A stretch of 64,000 bases of DNA, from positions 124,001-188,000 of the forward strand of contig QAIB01000003.1 of assembly GCA_030418545.1 (NCBI GenBank), given 5' to 3'. Positions within the stretch are counted from its first letter, which is position 1, and the number at the start of each line of letters is the position of its first letter. Position numbers and translations under genes: made by a program. Below are positions 8,199 to 16,230 of this stretch, one piece after another. The notes under the pieces are model-generated. The model was not told where the DNA came from and did no database searches. It saw nothing but the letters and a program-made list of their open reading frames with translations. The stretch is from Xenophilus aerolatus. GTDB lineage: Bacteria; Pseudomonadota; Gammaproteobacteria; Burkholderiales; Burkholderiaceae_C.

Positions 8199-8867
8199 AT
8201 GAAGTTGTTCGCCCATGTCCTGCTTGCGGCCGCACTCGGCGCAAGTGCCAGCGCCGCCCTTGCGGCCGATGCACCCGCCGCGGCGCCGGCTGCCGCCGCC
8301 AAGCCGGCCAAGCCCGATCCCGCCAAGGGCGACACGCTGTTCAACACGGCGCCGGCGAACAGCCAGTCCTGCGCGTCCTGCCACAACGCCGACGGCAACT
8401 CCGCCATCGCGGCCAACCCCAAGCTGGCGCAGCAGCACCCCGAATACATCCTCAAGCAGCTGCAGGACTTCAAGTCCGGCAAGCGCAAGAGCGCCATCAT
8501 GAAGCCCTACGCCTCGGCACTGAGCGACGAGGACATGCGCAACATCGCCTGGTTCGTCGGCAGCAAGAAGGTCAAGACCGGCTTCTCGAAGGAGAAGGAC
8601 CTGGTCTCGCTGGGCGAGCGCATCTTCCGCGGCGGCATCGCCGACCGCATGGTGCCCGCCTGCGCCGGCTGCCACAGCCCCAACGGCGCCGGCATCCCGG
8701 CCCAGTACCCGCGCCTGGGCGGCCAGCACGCCGACTACACCGACGCGCAGCTCAAGGCCTTCCGCGACGGCGTGCGCACCAACAGCCCGCAGATGACGGG
8801 CGTGGCCGCCAAGATGAACGACCGCGAGATCAAGGCGGTATCGGATTACATCGCCGGCCTGCGCTGA
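8199..8867 (+). CDS. dihaem cytochrome c4-type protein
   Basis: A 222-aa periplasmic cytochrome c. An Ala-rich Sec signal peptide (MKLFAHVLLAAALGASASAALA) is followed by a low-complexity Ala/Pro/Lys linker. Two CXXCH haem sites lie at Cys58-His62 (CASCH) and Cys155-His159 (CAGCH), about 97 residues apart, the two-domain plan of cytochrome c4, an electron donor to terminal oxidases. Each domain also has a plausible distal Met (SAIMKPYA and SPQMTGVA). The resB-ccsB haem attachment genes lie directly downstream, beyond a terminator. A TAGAAT hexamer about 36 nt before the ATG may be its -10 element. Confidence 0.9.
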   Translation: MKLFAHVLLAAALGASASAALAADAPAAAPAAAAKPAKPDPAKGDTLFNTAPANSQSCASCHNADGNSAIAANPKLAQQHPEYILKQLQDFKSGKRKSAIMKPYASALSDEDMRNIAWFVGSKKVKTGFSKEKDLVSLGERIFRGGIADRMVPACAGCHSPNGAGIPAQYPRLGGQHADYTDAQLKAFRDGVRTNSPQMTGVAAKMNDREIKAVSDYIAGLR

Positions 8868-8911
8868 ATCAACGCATCACCGCGAACCAACCGCCGAAAA
8901 TAAAACCCAAC

Positions 8912-8947
8912 AAGGGCGGGCCGATCCAACAGGATGGCCCGCCCTTT
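8912..8947 (+). terminator. intrinsic terminator between cytochrome c4 gene and resB
   Basis: An 11-bp perfect stem (AAGGGCGGGCC with GGCCCGCCCTT) around a 13-nt loop, ending in a short T run. It lies 45 bp after the cytochrome stop codon and separates that gene from resB. Confidence 0.75.
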
Positions 8948-8988
8948 CGTTTGGTCCTCCTGCCGCCCGCACCCGCCCCACGCCCGCC

Positions 8989-11169
8989 ATGTCCGTTTCC
9001 ACCCACGGCCTTCGACTGAAGACCGGCTCGCAGGCCCTGCGCGCCGGGGTGGAGCTGCTGTCCTCGATGCGTTTCGCCATCGCGCTGCTCACGGTCATCT
9101 GCATCGCCTCGATCATCGGCACGGTGCTCAAGCAGCATGAGCCGATCGGCAACTACATCAACCAGTTCGGCCCCTTCTGGGCGCAGGTGTTCCGGGCCGC
9201 ACGGCTCGATTCGATCTACAGCGCCTGGTGGTTCCTGCTGATCCTGGCCTTCCTGGTCGTCAGCACCTCGCTGTGCATCGCGCGCAACACGCCGCGCATC
9301 CTGGCCGACCTGAAGACCTACAAGGAAGACATCCGCACCCAGAGCCTGAAGGCCTTCGGCCTGCGCGCCGAGGCGGCCCTGCCCGAAGCGCCCGAGCAGG
9401 CCGCCAACCGCATCGGCCAGCTGCTGGTGGGCGGCGGCTGGAAGGTGAAGCTGCAGCGCCGCGACGGCGATGGCAGCGCCGGCGGCTGGATGGTCGCGGC
9501 GCGCGCGGGCGGCGCCAACAAGCTGGGCTACATCGCGGCGCATGGCGCCATCGTGCTGGTGTGCCTGGGCGGGCTGCTCGACGGCGACCTGATCGTGCGG
9601 GCGCAGACCTGGTTCAACGGCAAGAGCGTCTACACCGGCGGGGGCCTGATCTCGGAGGTGCCGGCGCAGTACCGCCTGTCGCCCAACAATCCCACCTTCC
9701 GCGGCAACATCCTGGTGCCCGAGGGCAGCCAGTCCAGCGTCGCGATCCTGAACCAGGCCGACGGCGTGCTGCTGCAGGAGCTGCCCTTCGCGATCGAGCT
9801 GAAGAAGTTCATCGTCGACTACTACTCGACCGGCATGCCCAAGCTCTTCGCCAGCGAGGTGGTGCTGCACGACCGCGCCACCGGCGAGCGCAAGGAGGCG
9901 CGCATCGAGGTCAACCACCCGGCGAGCTGGAAGGGCATCGAGATCTACCAGTCCAGCTTCGACGACGGCGGCTCGAGCGTGAAGCTCAAGGCGGTGCCGA
10001 TGGCCGCGGCGGCCAAGCCCTTCGAGATCGAAGGCACCATCGGCGGCAGTTCCGAACTCACCAACGGCAACGAGCGCCTGAAGCTCGAGTACACCGCGCT
10101 GCGCGTCATCAACGTCGAGAACTTCGCCGACCCGAGCAGCGGCAGCGGGGCCGACGTGCGCAAGGTCGACCTGCAGCACAGTCTCGAATCACGCCTGGGT
10201 GCGGCCAACAAGGTGAACAAGCCCAAGGTGCTGCGCAACATCGGCCCGAGCATCGGCTACAAGCTGCGCGACGCCTCGGGCCAGGCGCGCGAGTACCAGA
10301 ACTACATGGTGCCGGCCGTGATGAACGAGGACGGCCCGCCGGTCTTCCTGCTGGGCATGCGCGACCAGCCCGACCAGCCCTTCCGCTACCTGCGCGTGCC
10401 GGCCGACGAGCAGGGCTCGATGGACGGCTACCTGCACCTGCGCACCGCGCTGGCCGATGTGGCCATGCGGCAGAAGGCGGTGGACCGCTACGTGGCGCAT
10501 GCCATCGATCCGGGCAAGACCGAGCAGGTCGAGCAGCTGCGCAATTCGGCCGCGCGCGCGCTGGGGCTTTTCGCGGGGGCGGAGCGCGTGCGACCGACGC
10601 CTGCCGGCAAGGCCGACGACGCCTCGGCCGGCGGCTGGCAGGCGATCGCCGAGTTCATCGACCTGCAGGTGCCCGAGGCCGAGCGCCAGCGCGCCGGCCA
10701 GGTGCTGGTGCGCATCGTCAACGACGTGCTGTTCGAACTGCTCAACCTCAGCCGCGAGCAAGCCGGCCAGGCGGCGCTGCCGATGGACGACAAGACCCAG
10801 GGCTGGCTCACGCAGGCCGTGCTGGCGATCAGCGATGCGCACTTCTACCCCGCGCCGGTGGCGCTGATGCTGACCGACTTCAAGCAGGTGCAGGCCAGCG
10901 TCTTCCAGGTCGCGCGCGCACCGGGCAAGAAGGTGGTCTACCTGGGCTGCCTGTTGCTCATCGTGGGCATCTTTGCCATGCTCTACGTGCGCGAACGGCG
11001 GCTCTGGGTCTGGATCGCCCCGGGCGGCGGCGCGGAGGCCGGCAGCCACGCGACGATGGCGCTGTCGACCAACCGCCGCAACCTCGACAGCGACAAGGAA
11101 TTCGCCCACCTGCGCAGCCGGCTGCTGATGCTGCCCGCGCCCGCCGGCCCTGGAGACACACCCCGATGA
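8989..11169 (+). CDS. resB: cytochrome c biogenesis protein ResB
   Basis: A 726-aa ResB-family membrane protein, one half of the System II haem lyase that carries haem outwards and attaches it to CXXCH motifs of periplasmic apocytochromes. Membrane segments appear near residues 23-43 (FAIALLTVICIASIIGTVL), 78-98 (WWFLLILAFLVVSTSLCIAR) and 180-200, with a last one near 645-665 (VVYLGCLLLIVGIFAMLYV). A large periplasmic domain lies between the last two. The stop overlaps the start of the next gene (ATGA), so ResB and CcsB are probably made in equal amounts. It sits directly downstream of a likely client cytochrome. Confidence 0.93.
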   Translation: MSVSTHGLRLKTGSQALRAGVELLSSMRFAIALLTVICIASIIGTVLKQHEPIGNYINQFGPFWAQVFRAARLDSIYSAWWFLLILAFLVVSTSLCIARNTPRILADLKTYKEDIRTQSLKAFGLRAEAALPEAPEQAANRIGQLLVGGGWKVKLQRRDGDGSAGGWMVAARAGGANKLGYIAAHGAIVLVCLGGLLDGDLIVRAQTWFNGKSVYTGGGLISEVPAQYRLSPNNPTFRGNILVPEGSQSSVAILNQADGVLLQELPFAIELKKFIVDYYSTGMPKLFASEVVLHDRATGERKEARIEVNHPASWKGIEIYQSSFDDGGSSVKLKAVPMAAAAKPFEIEGTIGGSSELTNGNERLKLEYTALRVINVENFADPSSGSGADVRKVDLQHSLESRLGAANKVNKPKVLRNIGPSIGYKLRDASGQAREYQNYMVPAVMNEDGPPVFLLGMRDQPDQPFRYLRVPADEQGSMDGYLHLRTALADVAMRQKAVDRYVAHAIDPGKTEQVEQLRNSAARALGLFAGAERVRPTPAGKADDASAGGWQAIAEFIDLQVPEAERQRAGQVLVRIVNDVLFELLNLSREQAGQAALPMDDKTQGWLTQAVLAISDAHFYPAPVALMLTDFKQVQASVFQVARAPGKKVVYLGCLLLIVGIFAMLYVRERRLWVWIAPGGGAEAGSHATMALSTNRRNLDSDKEFAHLRSRLLMLPAPAGPGDTPR

Positions 11170-12485
11170 ACACCACCACCCTCACCCTGAACGAGAGCTG
11201 GTTCTCGCGCCGCACGCTGTTCGACTGGGTCTTCGCGGCCATCGTGGTCGCCGGCGGACTGTTCGCGTTCACCCGCTACCAGCCGTCGATGGACGGCTAC
11301 GAGAAGGCGATCCTGCTGGGCACCATCCCGGCGCTGATCTGGCTGTGCTGGTTCTGGCGGCCGCTGCGGGTGCTGGCGCTGGTGGTGGGCGCGGCCTCGC
11401 TGCTGGCGATCGCGTCGTACCAGGGCGATCTCGCCCGCGCGGACACGGTGTTCTGGCTCAAGTACTTCCTCTCGAGCCAGTCGGCCATCCTCTGGATGAG
11501 CGTGCTCTTCTTCATGAGCACGGTCTTCTACTGGCTCGGCTTCTTCAGCGCCAGCCAGGCGGATGCGATGGAGCGCATCGGCTCGCGCATCGCCTGGGCC
11601 GCGGTCACGATGGCGCTCATCGGCACCATGGTGCGCTGGTACGAGAGCCACCAGATCGGCCCCGACATCGGCCACATCCCGGTGAGCAACCTCTACGAGG
11701 TCTTCGTGCTGTTCTGCTGGCTCACGGCGGCCTTCTACCTGTACTTCGAGGAGCGCTATGCGACGCGCTCGCTGGGCGCCTTCGTCATGCTGGTGGTCAG
11801 CGCGGCGGTGGGCTTCCTGCTCTGGTACACGATCGTGCGCGAGGCGCACGAGATCCAGCCGCTGGTACCGGCCCTGCAGAGCTGGTGGATGAAGCTGCAC
11901 GTGCCGGCCAACTTCATCGGCTACGGCACCTTCTCGCTGGCGGCGATGGTCGCCTTCGCCTACCTGATCAAGCAGCAGGCGGCCGAGACCCGGTGGTGGC
12001 GCCTCACCCCGATCTGGCTGCTGGGCGTGGCGATGTGCTTCGTGCCCATCGCCTTCCGCCAGCGCGGCGTGGCCGAGGCGGGCGGCAGCTACTGGGTCGG
12101 CTATGCGCTGGTGTCGGCGCTCATCGCCGCCGGCATCCTGCTGGCGCGCAAGCGCATCGCGGCGCGGCTGCCGAGCTTCGAGGTGCTGGACGACGTGATG
12201 TACAAGTCCATCGCCGTCGGCTTCGCCTTCTTCACCATCGCGACGGTGCTGGGCGCGCTCTGGGCCGCCGACGCCTGGGGCGGCTACTGGAGCTGGGACC
12301 CGAAGGAGACCTGGGCCCTGATCGTCTGGCTGAACTACGCGGCCTGGCTGCACATGCGGCTGGTCAAGGGCCTGCGCGGCACGATCGCGTCGTGGTGGGC
12401 GCTGGTCGGCCTGGCCGTGACCACCTTCGCCTTCCTCGGCGTGAACATGTTCCTGAGCGGACTGCACAGCTACGGCACGCTGTAG
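11166..12485 (+). CDS. ccsB: c-type cytochrome biogenesis protein CcsB (CcsA/ResC family)
   Basis: A 439-aa polytopic protein and partner of ResB in System II cytochrome c maturation. The family's tryptophan-rich WWD-type haem-handling signature is WGGYWSWDPKETWALIVWLNYAAW near residues 370-395. Several transmembrane helices precede and follow it, and conserved His residues occur in membrane loops. The ATG at 11166 overlaps the resB stop by 4 bp. Start and operon position agree with resB-ccsB pairs in other betaproteobacteria. Confidence 0.93.
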   Translation: MNTTTLTLNESWFSRRTLFDWVFAAIVVAGGLFAFTRYQPSMDGYEKAILLGTIPALIWLCWFWRPLRVLALVVGAASLLAIASYQGDLARADTVFWLKYFLSSQSAILWMSVLFFMSTVFYWLGFFSASQADAMERIGSRIAWAAVTMALIGTMVRWYESHQIGPDIGHIPVSNLYEVFVLFCWLTAAFYLYFEERYATRSLGAFVMLVVSAAVGFLLWYTIVREAHEIQPLVPALQSWWMKLHVPANFIGYGTFSLAAMVAFAYLIKQQAAETRWWRLTPIWLLGVAMCFVPIAFRQRGVAEAGGSYWVGYALVSALIAAGILLARKRIAARLPSFEVLDDVMYKSIAVGFAFFTIATVLGALWAADAWGGYWSWDPKETWALIVWLNYAAWLHMRLVKGLRGTIASWWALVGLAVTTFAFLGVNMFLSGLHSYGTL

Positions 12486-12644
12486 GCGGCGTCCGGCCAG
12501 CGGCGCCGCGCGAATTGAGGCAGACTGAAACCGGACCGGCCTGCGGCGCGTAACCTGATGGAGGGATGCGCCGAATTAACCGGTGGTCCCCCTGTCCCAT
12601 CGAGTGCCGGTCCATCGTGCCGGCGCACCGCGAAAGGTCCCCGC

Positions 12645-13640
12645 ATGCTGATCCGTTCCCACGATTCCGGTTTCAATCACCCGCACCCCAGCGAGATCAC
12701 GCCACGTGCCGTCTACGAAGGGCGTCGCGACATGCTGCGCCTGCTGGCCGGTGGCGCCGCCGGCGCGGCCCTGGCCGGCTGGGCCGGCCGCGAGGCACTG
12801 GCCCAGGCCGCGCCCGGCAAGCTGCCCGCCTTGAAGGGGGCGAAGTCCACGGTGCCCGGCGCCCAGACCATGGAGAAGGTGACCGATTACAAGGACGCCA
12901 CCACCTACAACAACTACTACGAGTTCGGCACCGACAAGTCCGACCCGGCCAAGAACGCCGGGACGCTCAAGACCCGGCCGTGGACGGTCGAGGTCGAGGG
13001 CCTGGTGAAGAAGCCCGGCAAGTACGGCATCGAGGACCTGCTCAAGCTCAGCGCGCAGGAAGACCGCACGTATCGGCTGCGCTGCGTCGAAGGCTGGTCG
13101 ATGGTGATCCCGTGGGTGGGGTACTCGCTGGCCGAGTTGATCAAGAAGGTCGAGCCGCAGGGCAACGCCAAGTACGTCGAGTTCCTCACGCTGGCCGACC
13201 CGAAGACCATGCCCTTCGTCGGCTCGCGCGTGCTCGACTGGCCGTATGCCGAAGGCCTGCGCATGGACGAGGCGATGCACCCGCTCACGCTGCTGACCTT
13301 CGGCATGTACGGCGAGGTGCTGCCCAACCAGAACGGCGCGCCGGTGCGCATCGTGGTGCCGTGGAAGTACGGCTTCAAGTCGGCCAAGTCGATCGTGAAG
13401 ATCCGCTTCGTCGAGAAGGAGCCGGGCACGGCCTGGAACAAGGCGGCGGCCAACGAGTACGGCTTCTACTCGAACGTGAACCCCGACGTCGACCACCCGC
13501 GCTGGAGCCAGGCGACCGAACGGCGCATCGGCGACGGCGGCGGCCTCTTCGCCAAGCGGCACAAGACGCTGCTCTTCAACGGCTACGAGCAGCAGGTCGG
13601 CCAGCTCTATGCGGGCATGGACCTGAAGAAGTTCTATTGA
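12645..13640 (+). CDS. msrP: periplasmic methionine sulfoxide reductase, molybdopterin subunit MsrP (YedY)
   Basis: MsrP repairs oxidised methionines in periplasmic proteins using a molybdenum cofactor. The 331-aa protein has a twin-arginine signal ([21 protein letters not shown] near residues 27-47), so it is exported folded by Tat, encoded at 57530-59139. The Mo-coordinating cysteine is Cys147 in [15 protein letters not shown], and [19 protein letters not shown] is a family block. I chose the ATG at 12645 ([20 protein letters not shown]) because YedY proteins share this pre-signal region; an in-frame ATG at 12558 would add 29 unrelated residues. msrQ follows after 19 bp. The 159-bp leader shows no recognisable regulatory site. 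Confidence 0.94.
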   Translation: MLIRSHDSGFNHPHPSEITPRAVYEGRRDMLRLLAGGAAGAALAGWAGREALAQAAPGKLPALKGAKSTVPGAQTMEKVTDYKDATTYNNYYEFGTDKSDPAKNAGTLKTRPWTVEVEGLVKKPGKYGIEDLLKLSAQEDRTYRLRCVEGWSMVIPWVGYSLAELIKKVEPQGNAKYVEFLTLADPKTMPFVGSRVLDWPYAEGLRMDEAMHPLTLLTFGMYGEVLPNQNGAPVRIVVPWKYGFKSAKSIVKIRFVEKEPGTAWNKAAANEYGFYSNVNPDVDHPRWSQATERRIGDGGGLFAKRHKTLLFNGYEQQVGQLYAGMDLKKFY

Positions 13641-13659
13641 CGCTGGCAGCGGGTTCGCG

Positions 13660-14304
13660 ATGAACAAGCTGTTGCTGCATCCGGCGGCCAAGCCGCTGGT
13701 CTTCCTGCTGTGCCTGCTGCCCTTCGGGTCGCTGGCTTATGGCGCCTTCACCGACGGCCTGGGTGCCAACCCGGCAGAGTTCCTGATCCGCGCGACCGGT
13801 GACTGGACGCTGCGCTTCATCTGCATCACGCTGGCCGTGACGCCGCTGCGCGTGATGGCGAAGCTGACCGGCCTGGCGCGCTTTCGCCGCATGCTTGGGC
13901 TGTTCGCGTACTTCTACGTCGTGCTGCACCTGCTGAGCTACGCCTGGTTCGACATGGGCTTCGAGGTCGCAGACATCGCCAAGGACATCGCCAAGCGGCC
14001 CTTCATCCTGGTCGGTTTCGCGGCGTTCGTGCTGCTCACGCCGCTGGCGGCGACCTCGTTCAACCGCGCGATCAAGGCGCTGGGCGCGAAGCGCTGGCAG
14101 GCGCTGCACAAGCTGGTGTACCTGATCGCCGGCCTGGGCCTGCTGCACTTCTTCTGGCTGCGCGCCGGCAAGAACAACTTTGCCGAAGTGAGCGTCTACG
14201 CCGCCGTCATTGCCGTGCTGCTGGGCTGGCGTGTGTGGAATTTCGCAAGCAAAAAGTGGCTGCAGCGCCCGCCAGCCGGGCGTCAGCAGCTATCGAAACC
14301 ATAG
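13660..14304 (+). CDS. msrQ: MsrPQ haem-binding membrane subunit MsrQ (YedZ)
   Basis: MsrQ is the inner-membrane b-type haem protein that passes electrons from the quinone pool to MsrP. The 214-aa product has about six hydrophobic segments, and conserved His residues fall in YVVLHLLSYAWF, QALHKLVYLIA and LLHFFWL. RFRRMLGLFAYFY is a family hallmark. The last 17 residues (from KKWLQRPPAGRQQLSKP) are encoded by a reverse-oriented copy of the dispersed repeat (R2), so the natural C-terminus may have been replaced. It is convergent with lysA, 3 bp away. Confidence 0.92.
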   Translation: MNKLLLHPAAKPLVFLLCLLPFGSLAYGAFTDGLGANPAEFLIRATGDWTLRFICITLAVTPLRVMAKLTGLARFRRMLGLFAYFYVVLHLLSYAWFDMGFEVADIAKDIAKRPFILVGFAAFVLLTPLAATSFNRAIKALGAKRWQALHKLVYLIAGLGLLHFFWLRAGKNNFAEVSVYAAVIAVLLGWRVWNFASKKWLQRPPAGRQQLSKP

Positions 14305-14307
14305 CAA
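14249..14307 (-). repeat. dispersed repeat, copy R2, overlapping the msrQ 3' end
   Basis: Read on the minus strand: TTGCTAT, 7 nt, ATAGCTGCT, then GCGGGCGCTGCAGCCACTTT. It spans the last 18 codons of msrQ including the TAG, and ends 1 bp before the lysA stop. It belongs to the GCCACTTTTT-ended subtype shared with R5 and R6. Confidence 0.8.
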
Positions 14308-15588
14308 TCAGAGGGCCTGCTCGGTGCGCAGCTGGTCCTCGACGGTCTCGCGGCGGCGGATCAGCGTGGCGCTGGCGCCGCTGACCAGCACCTCGGCGGC
14401 GCGGGCGCGGGTGTTGTAGTTGCTCGCCATGCTCATGCAGTACGCGCCGGCCGACAGCACCGCCAGCAGGTCGCCGGCCTCGACCGCCAGGTCGCGGTCG
14501 CGCCCCAGCCAGTCGCCGCTCTCGCACACCGGGCCGACCACGTCGTAGCGGGTGGCCGGCAGCGACGGCCGCTCGGCGACCGGCACGATGCGGTGGAACG
14601 CCTGGTACATCGCCGGCCGCGGCAGGTCGTTCATGGCCGCGTCGACGATGCAGAAGTTCTTCTCTTCGCCCGGCTTGGTGTAGAGCACCTCGGTCACGCA
14701 CAGGCCGGCATTGCCGACCAGCGAGCGGCCGGGCTCGATCAGGATCCGGCGGTCGCCGAAGCCGCGCGCGTCGAGCCGCGCGAAGAGCTGCTTCCAAAGG
14801 GCGTCGGCTGCAGGTGGCGTGTCGCCGTCGTAGTCGATGCCCAGCCCGCCGCCGAAGTCGATGTGGTGCAGCGGCACGCCGGCCGCTTCGATGGCCTGCA
14901 CCAGGTCGAGGATGCGGTCCAGCGCGTCGAGGTAGGGCGAGGACTCGGTGATCTGCGAGCCGATGTGGCAGTCGATGCCCACCACCTGCAGCCCCGGCAG
15001 CGCCGCCGCGTGGCGGTACACGGCGACGGCGCGGTCGTGGGCCACGCCGAACTTGTTGCCCTTGAGGCCGGTGGAGATGTAGGGGTGCGTCTTGGGATCG
15101 ACGTTGGGGTTGATGCGCACGCTCACGGGCGCCCGCCGGTTCTGCTCGAGCGCCACTTCGTTGAGCACGTCGAGTTCGGCCTCGCTCTCGACGTTGAAGC
15201 AGCCGATACCGGCCGCCAGCGCTTGCCGCATCTCGGCGCGCGTCTTGCCCACGCCCGAGAAGATGACCTTGGCCGGCTCGGCCCCGGCCGCGAGCACGCG
15301 TGCCAGTTCGCCGCCCGACACGATGTCGAAGCCGCAACCCGCCTCGGCGAACACGCGCAGCACGCCGAGCGAGGAGTTGGCCTTCATGGCGTAGCAGATC
15401 AGCGCATCGCGGCCCGCGAAGCCGCGCTGGTAGGCCGCCAGCGCATCCAGCATCCACTGCTTCGAATAGACGAAGAGCGGCGTGCCGTGCTCGCGCACGA
15501 GCGCATCGAGTGCGACGCCCTCGACCTGCAGCGTGGTGCCGCGGCGGGCGATGTGCGGGTGCCCGGGGAGCGTCGGCGCGCCGCTCAT
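14308..15588 (-). CDS. lysA: diaminopimelate decarboxylase
   Basis: LysA is a PLP enzyme that decarboxylates meso-diaminopimelate to L-lysine, the last step of the pathway. The 426-aa protein has the PLP lysine in ICYAMKANSS (Lys69), the glycine-rich phosphate-binding stretch HHIDFGGGLGIDYDG, and the active-site block GPVCESGDWLG near the C-terminus. The ATG at 15588 overlaps the lptM stop (ATGA on the minus strand), indicating coupling. An lptM-lysA-cyaY(divergent) arrangement is common in proteobacteria. Confidence 0.96.
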   Translation of the reverse strand: MSGAPTLPGHPHIARRGTTLQVEGVALDALVREHGTPLFVYSKQWMLDALAAYQRGFAGRDALICYAMKANSSLGVLRVFAEAGCGFDIVSGGELARVLAAGAEPAKVIFSGVGKTRAEMRQALAAGIGCFNVESEAELDVLNEVALEQNRRAPVSVRINPNVDPKTHPYISTGLKGNKFGVAHDRAVAVYRHAAALPGLQVVGIDCHIGSQITESSPYLDALDRILDLVQAIEAAGVPLHHIDFGGGLGIDYDGDTPPAADALWKQLFARLDARGFGDRRILIEPGRSLVGNAGLCVTEVLYTKPGEEKNFCIVDAAMNDLPRPAMYQAFHRIVPVAERPSLPATRYDVVGPVCESGDWLGRDRDLAVEAGDLLAVLSAGAYCMSMASNYNTRARAAEVLVSGASATLIRRRETVEDQLRTEQAL

Positions 15589-15848
15589 CGGGTGGTCCCC
15601 GAAGCGGGCGCGCTGGCACCCGGTGCAGCGGGCCGCGCGCCTGCGTCCTCGGGCTTGGTGCTGTTGTCGCGCAGGGCGGGCACGACGATCTGGGGCAGGG
15701 TGGCGCGCTGGGCGGCCGCCGGTTCGGTGGGCAGGTAGAGCGGGCCGCGCTGGCCGCAGGCGGCCAGGCTCAGCAGGCCCGCCAGGCACGCGACCCCAAG
15801 GCCGATACGGGCACGGGCGCTGCCTAGAATTCGCTGGAGATTCAACAT
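15585..15848 (-). CDS. lptM: small outer-membrane lipoprotein LptM (YifL)
   Basis: An 87-aa lipoprotein. Its signal peptide ends in the lipobox LSLAAC (lipidated Cys31), followed by the family signature GQRGPLYLP. LptM assists maturation of the LptD/LptE lipopolysaccharide translocon. The remaining 45 residues are Pro/Ala-rich and of low complexity, as usual for betaproteobacterial versions. The stop overlaps the lysA start. A TAGAAT hexamer ends 6 nt before the ATG, so the mRNA may be leaderless. Confidence 0.88.
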   Translation of the reverse strand: MLNLQRILGSARARIGLGVACLAGLLSLAACGQRGPLYLPTEPAAAQRATLPQIVVPALRDNSTKPEDAGARPAAPGASAPASGTTR

Positions 15849-15854
15849 CGCGAA

Positions 15855-15860
15855 ATTCTA
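15855..15860 (-). promoter_or_regulatory. candidate -10 element (TAGAAT) of lptM-lysA
   Basis: TAGAAT on the minus strand lies 6 nt before the lptM ATG; no good -35 is visible. If used, transcription would start at or next to the start codon. Confidence 0.35.
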
Positions 15861-15863
15861 GTC

Positions 15864-16193
15864 ATGACCGACCCCGAGTACCTCGACCTTGCGGAAGCCG
15901 CGCTGGCGGCCATCGAACAGGGCTGCGACCGCATCAACGAGGCCACCGACGCGGACATCGACAACCAGCGCGTGGGCGGGATGATCACGCTGACCTTCGC
16001 CAACCGGAGCCAGATCGTGGTCAACTTGCAGCCGCCGCTGCACGAGATCTGGCTGGCCGCGCGCACCGGCGGCTACCACTACCGGCACGATGGCCGACGT
16101 TGGCTGGACACGAAGACGGGCGAGGAGCTGTTCGAGAACCTGTCGCGCGAGGCGAGCCTGCAGGCCGGCCTGCCGCTGCGCTTTACCGCCTGA
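15864..16193 (+). CDS. cyaY: iron donor protein CyaY (bacterial frataxin)
   Basis: CyaY is the bacterial frataxin, an acidic iron-binding protein that modulates IscS activity in Fe-S cluster assembly. The 109-aa product is full length. It has an acidic first helix ([24 protein letters not shown]), the sheet core [28 protein letters not shown], and [22 protein letters not shown]. It is divergent from lptM (15 bp between start codons), as in many proteobacteria, and convergent with mrcA. Confidence 0.95.
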   Translation: MTDPEYLDLAEAALAAIEQGCDRINEATDADIDNQRVGGMITLTFANRSQIVVNLQPPLHEIWLAARTGGYHYRHDGRRWLDTKTGEELFENLSREASLQAGLPLRFTA

Positions 16194-16202
16194 GCGGCCC
16201 TG

Positions 16203-16220
16203 CGGCGAGGGCGCTCGCCG
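16203..16220. terminator. hairpin between convergent cyaY and mrcA
   Basis: CGGCGAG and CTCGCCG form a 7-bp stem around a 4-nt loop in the 37-bp convergent gap. There is no T run, so terminator function is uncertain. Confidence 0.3.
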
Positions 16221-16230
16221 GCGCGGGCCT

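Noticed and set aside
12558-12644. Longer start for msrP at 12558
   Set aside because: The added 29 residues are Pro/Ser-rich and would bury the Tat signal further inside; the family start matches 12645.
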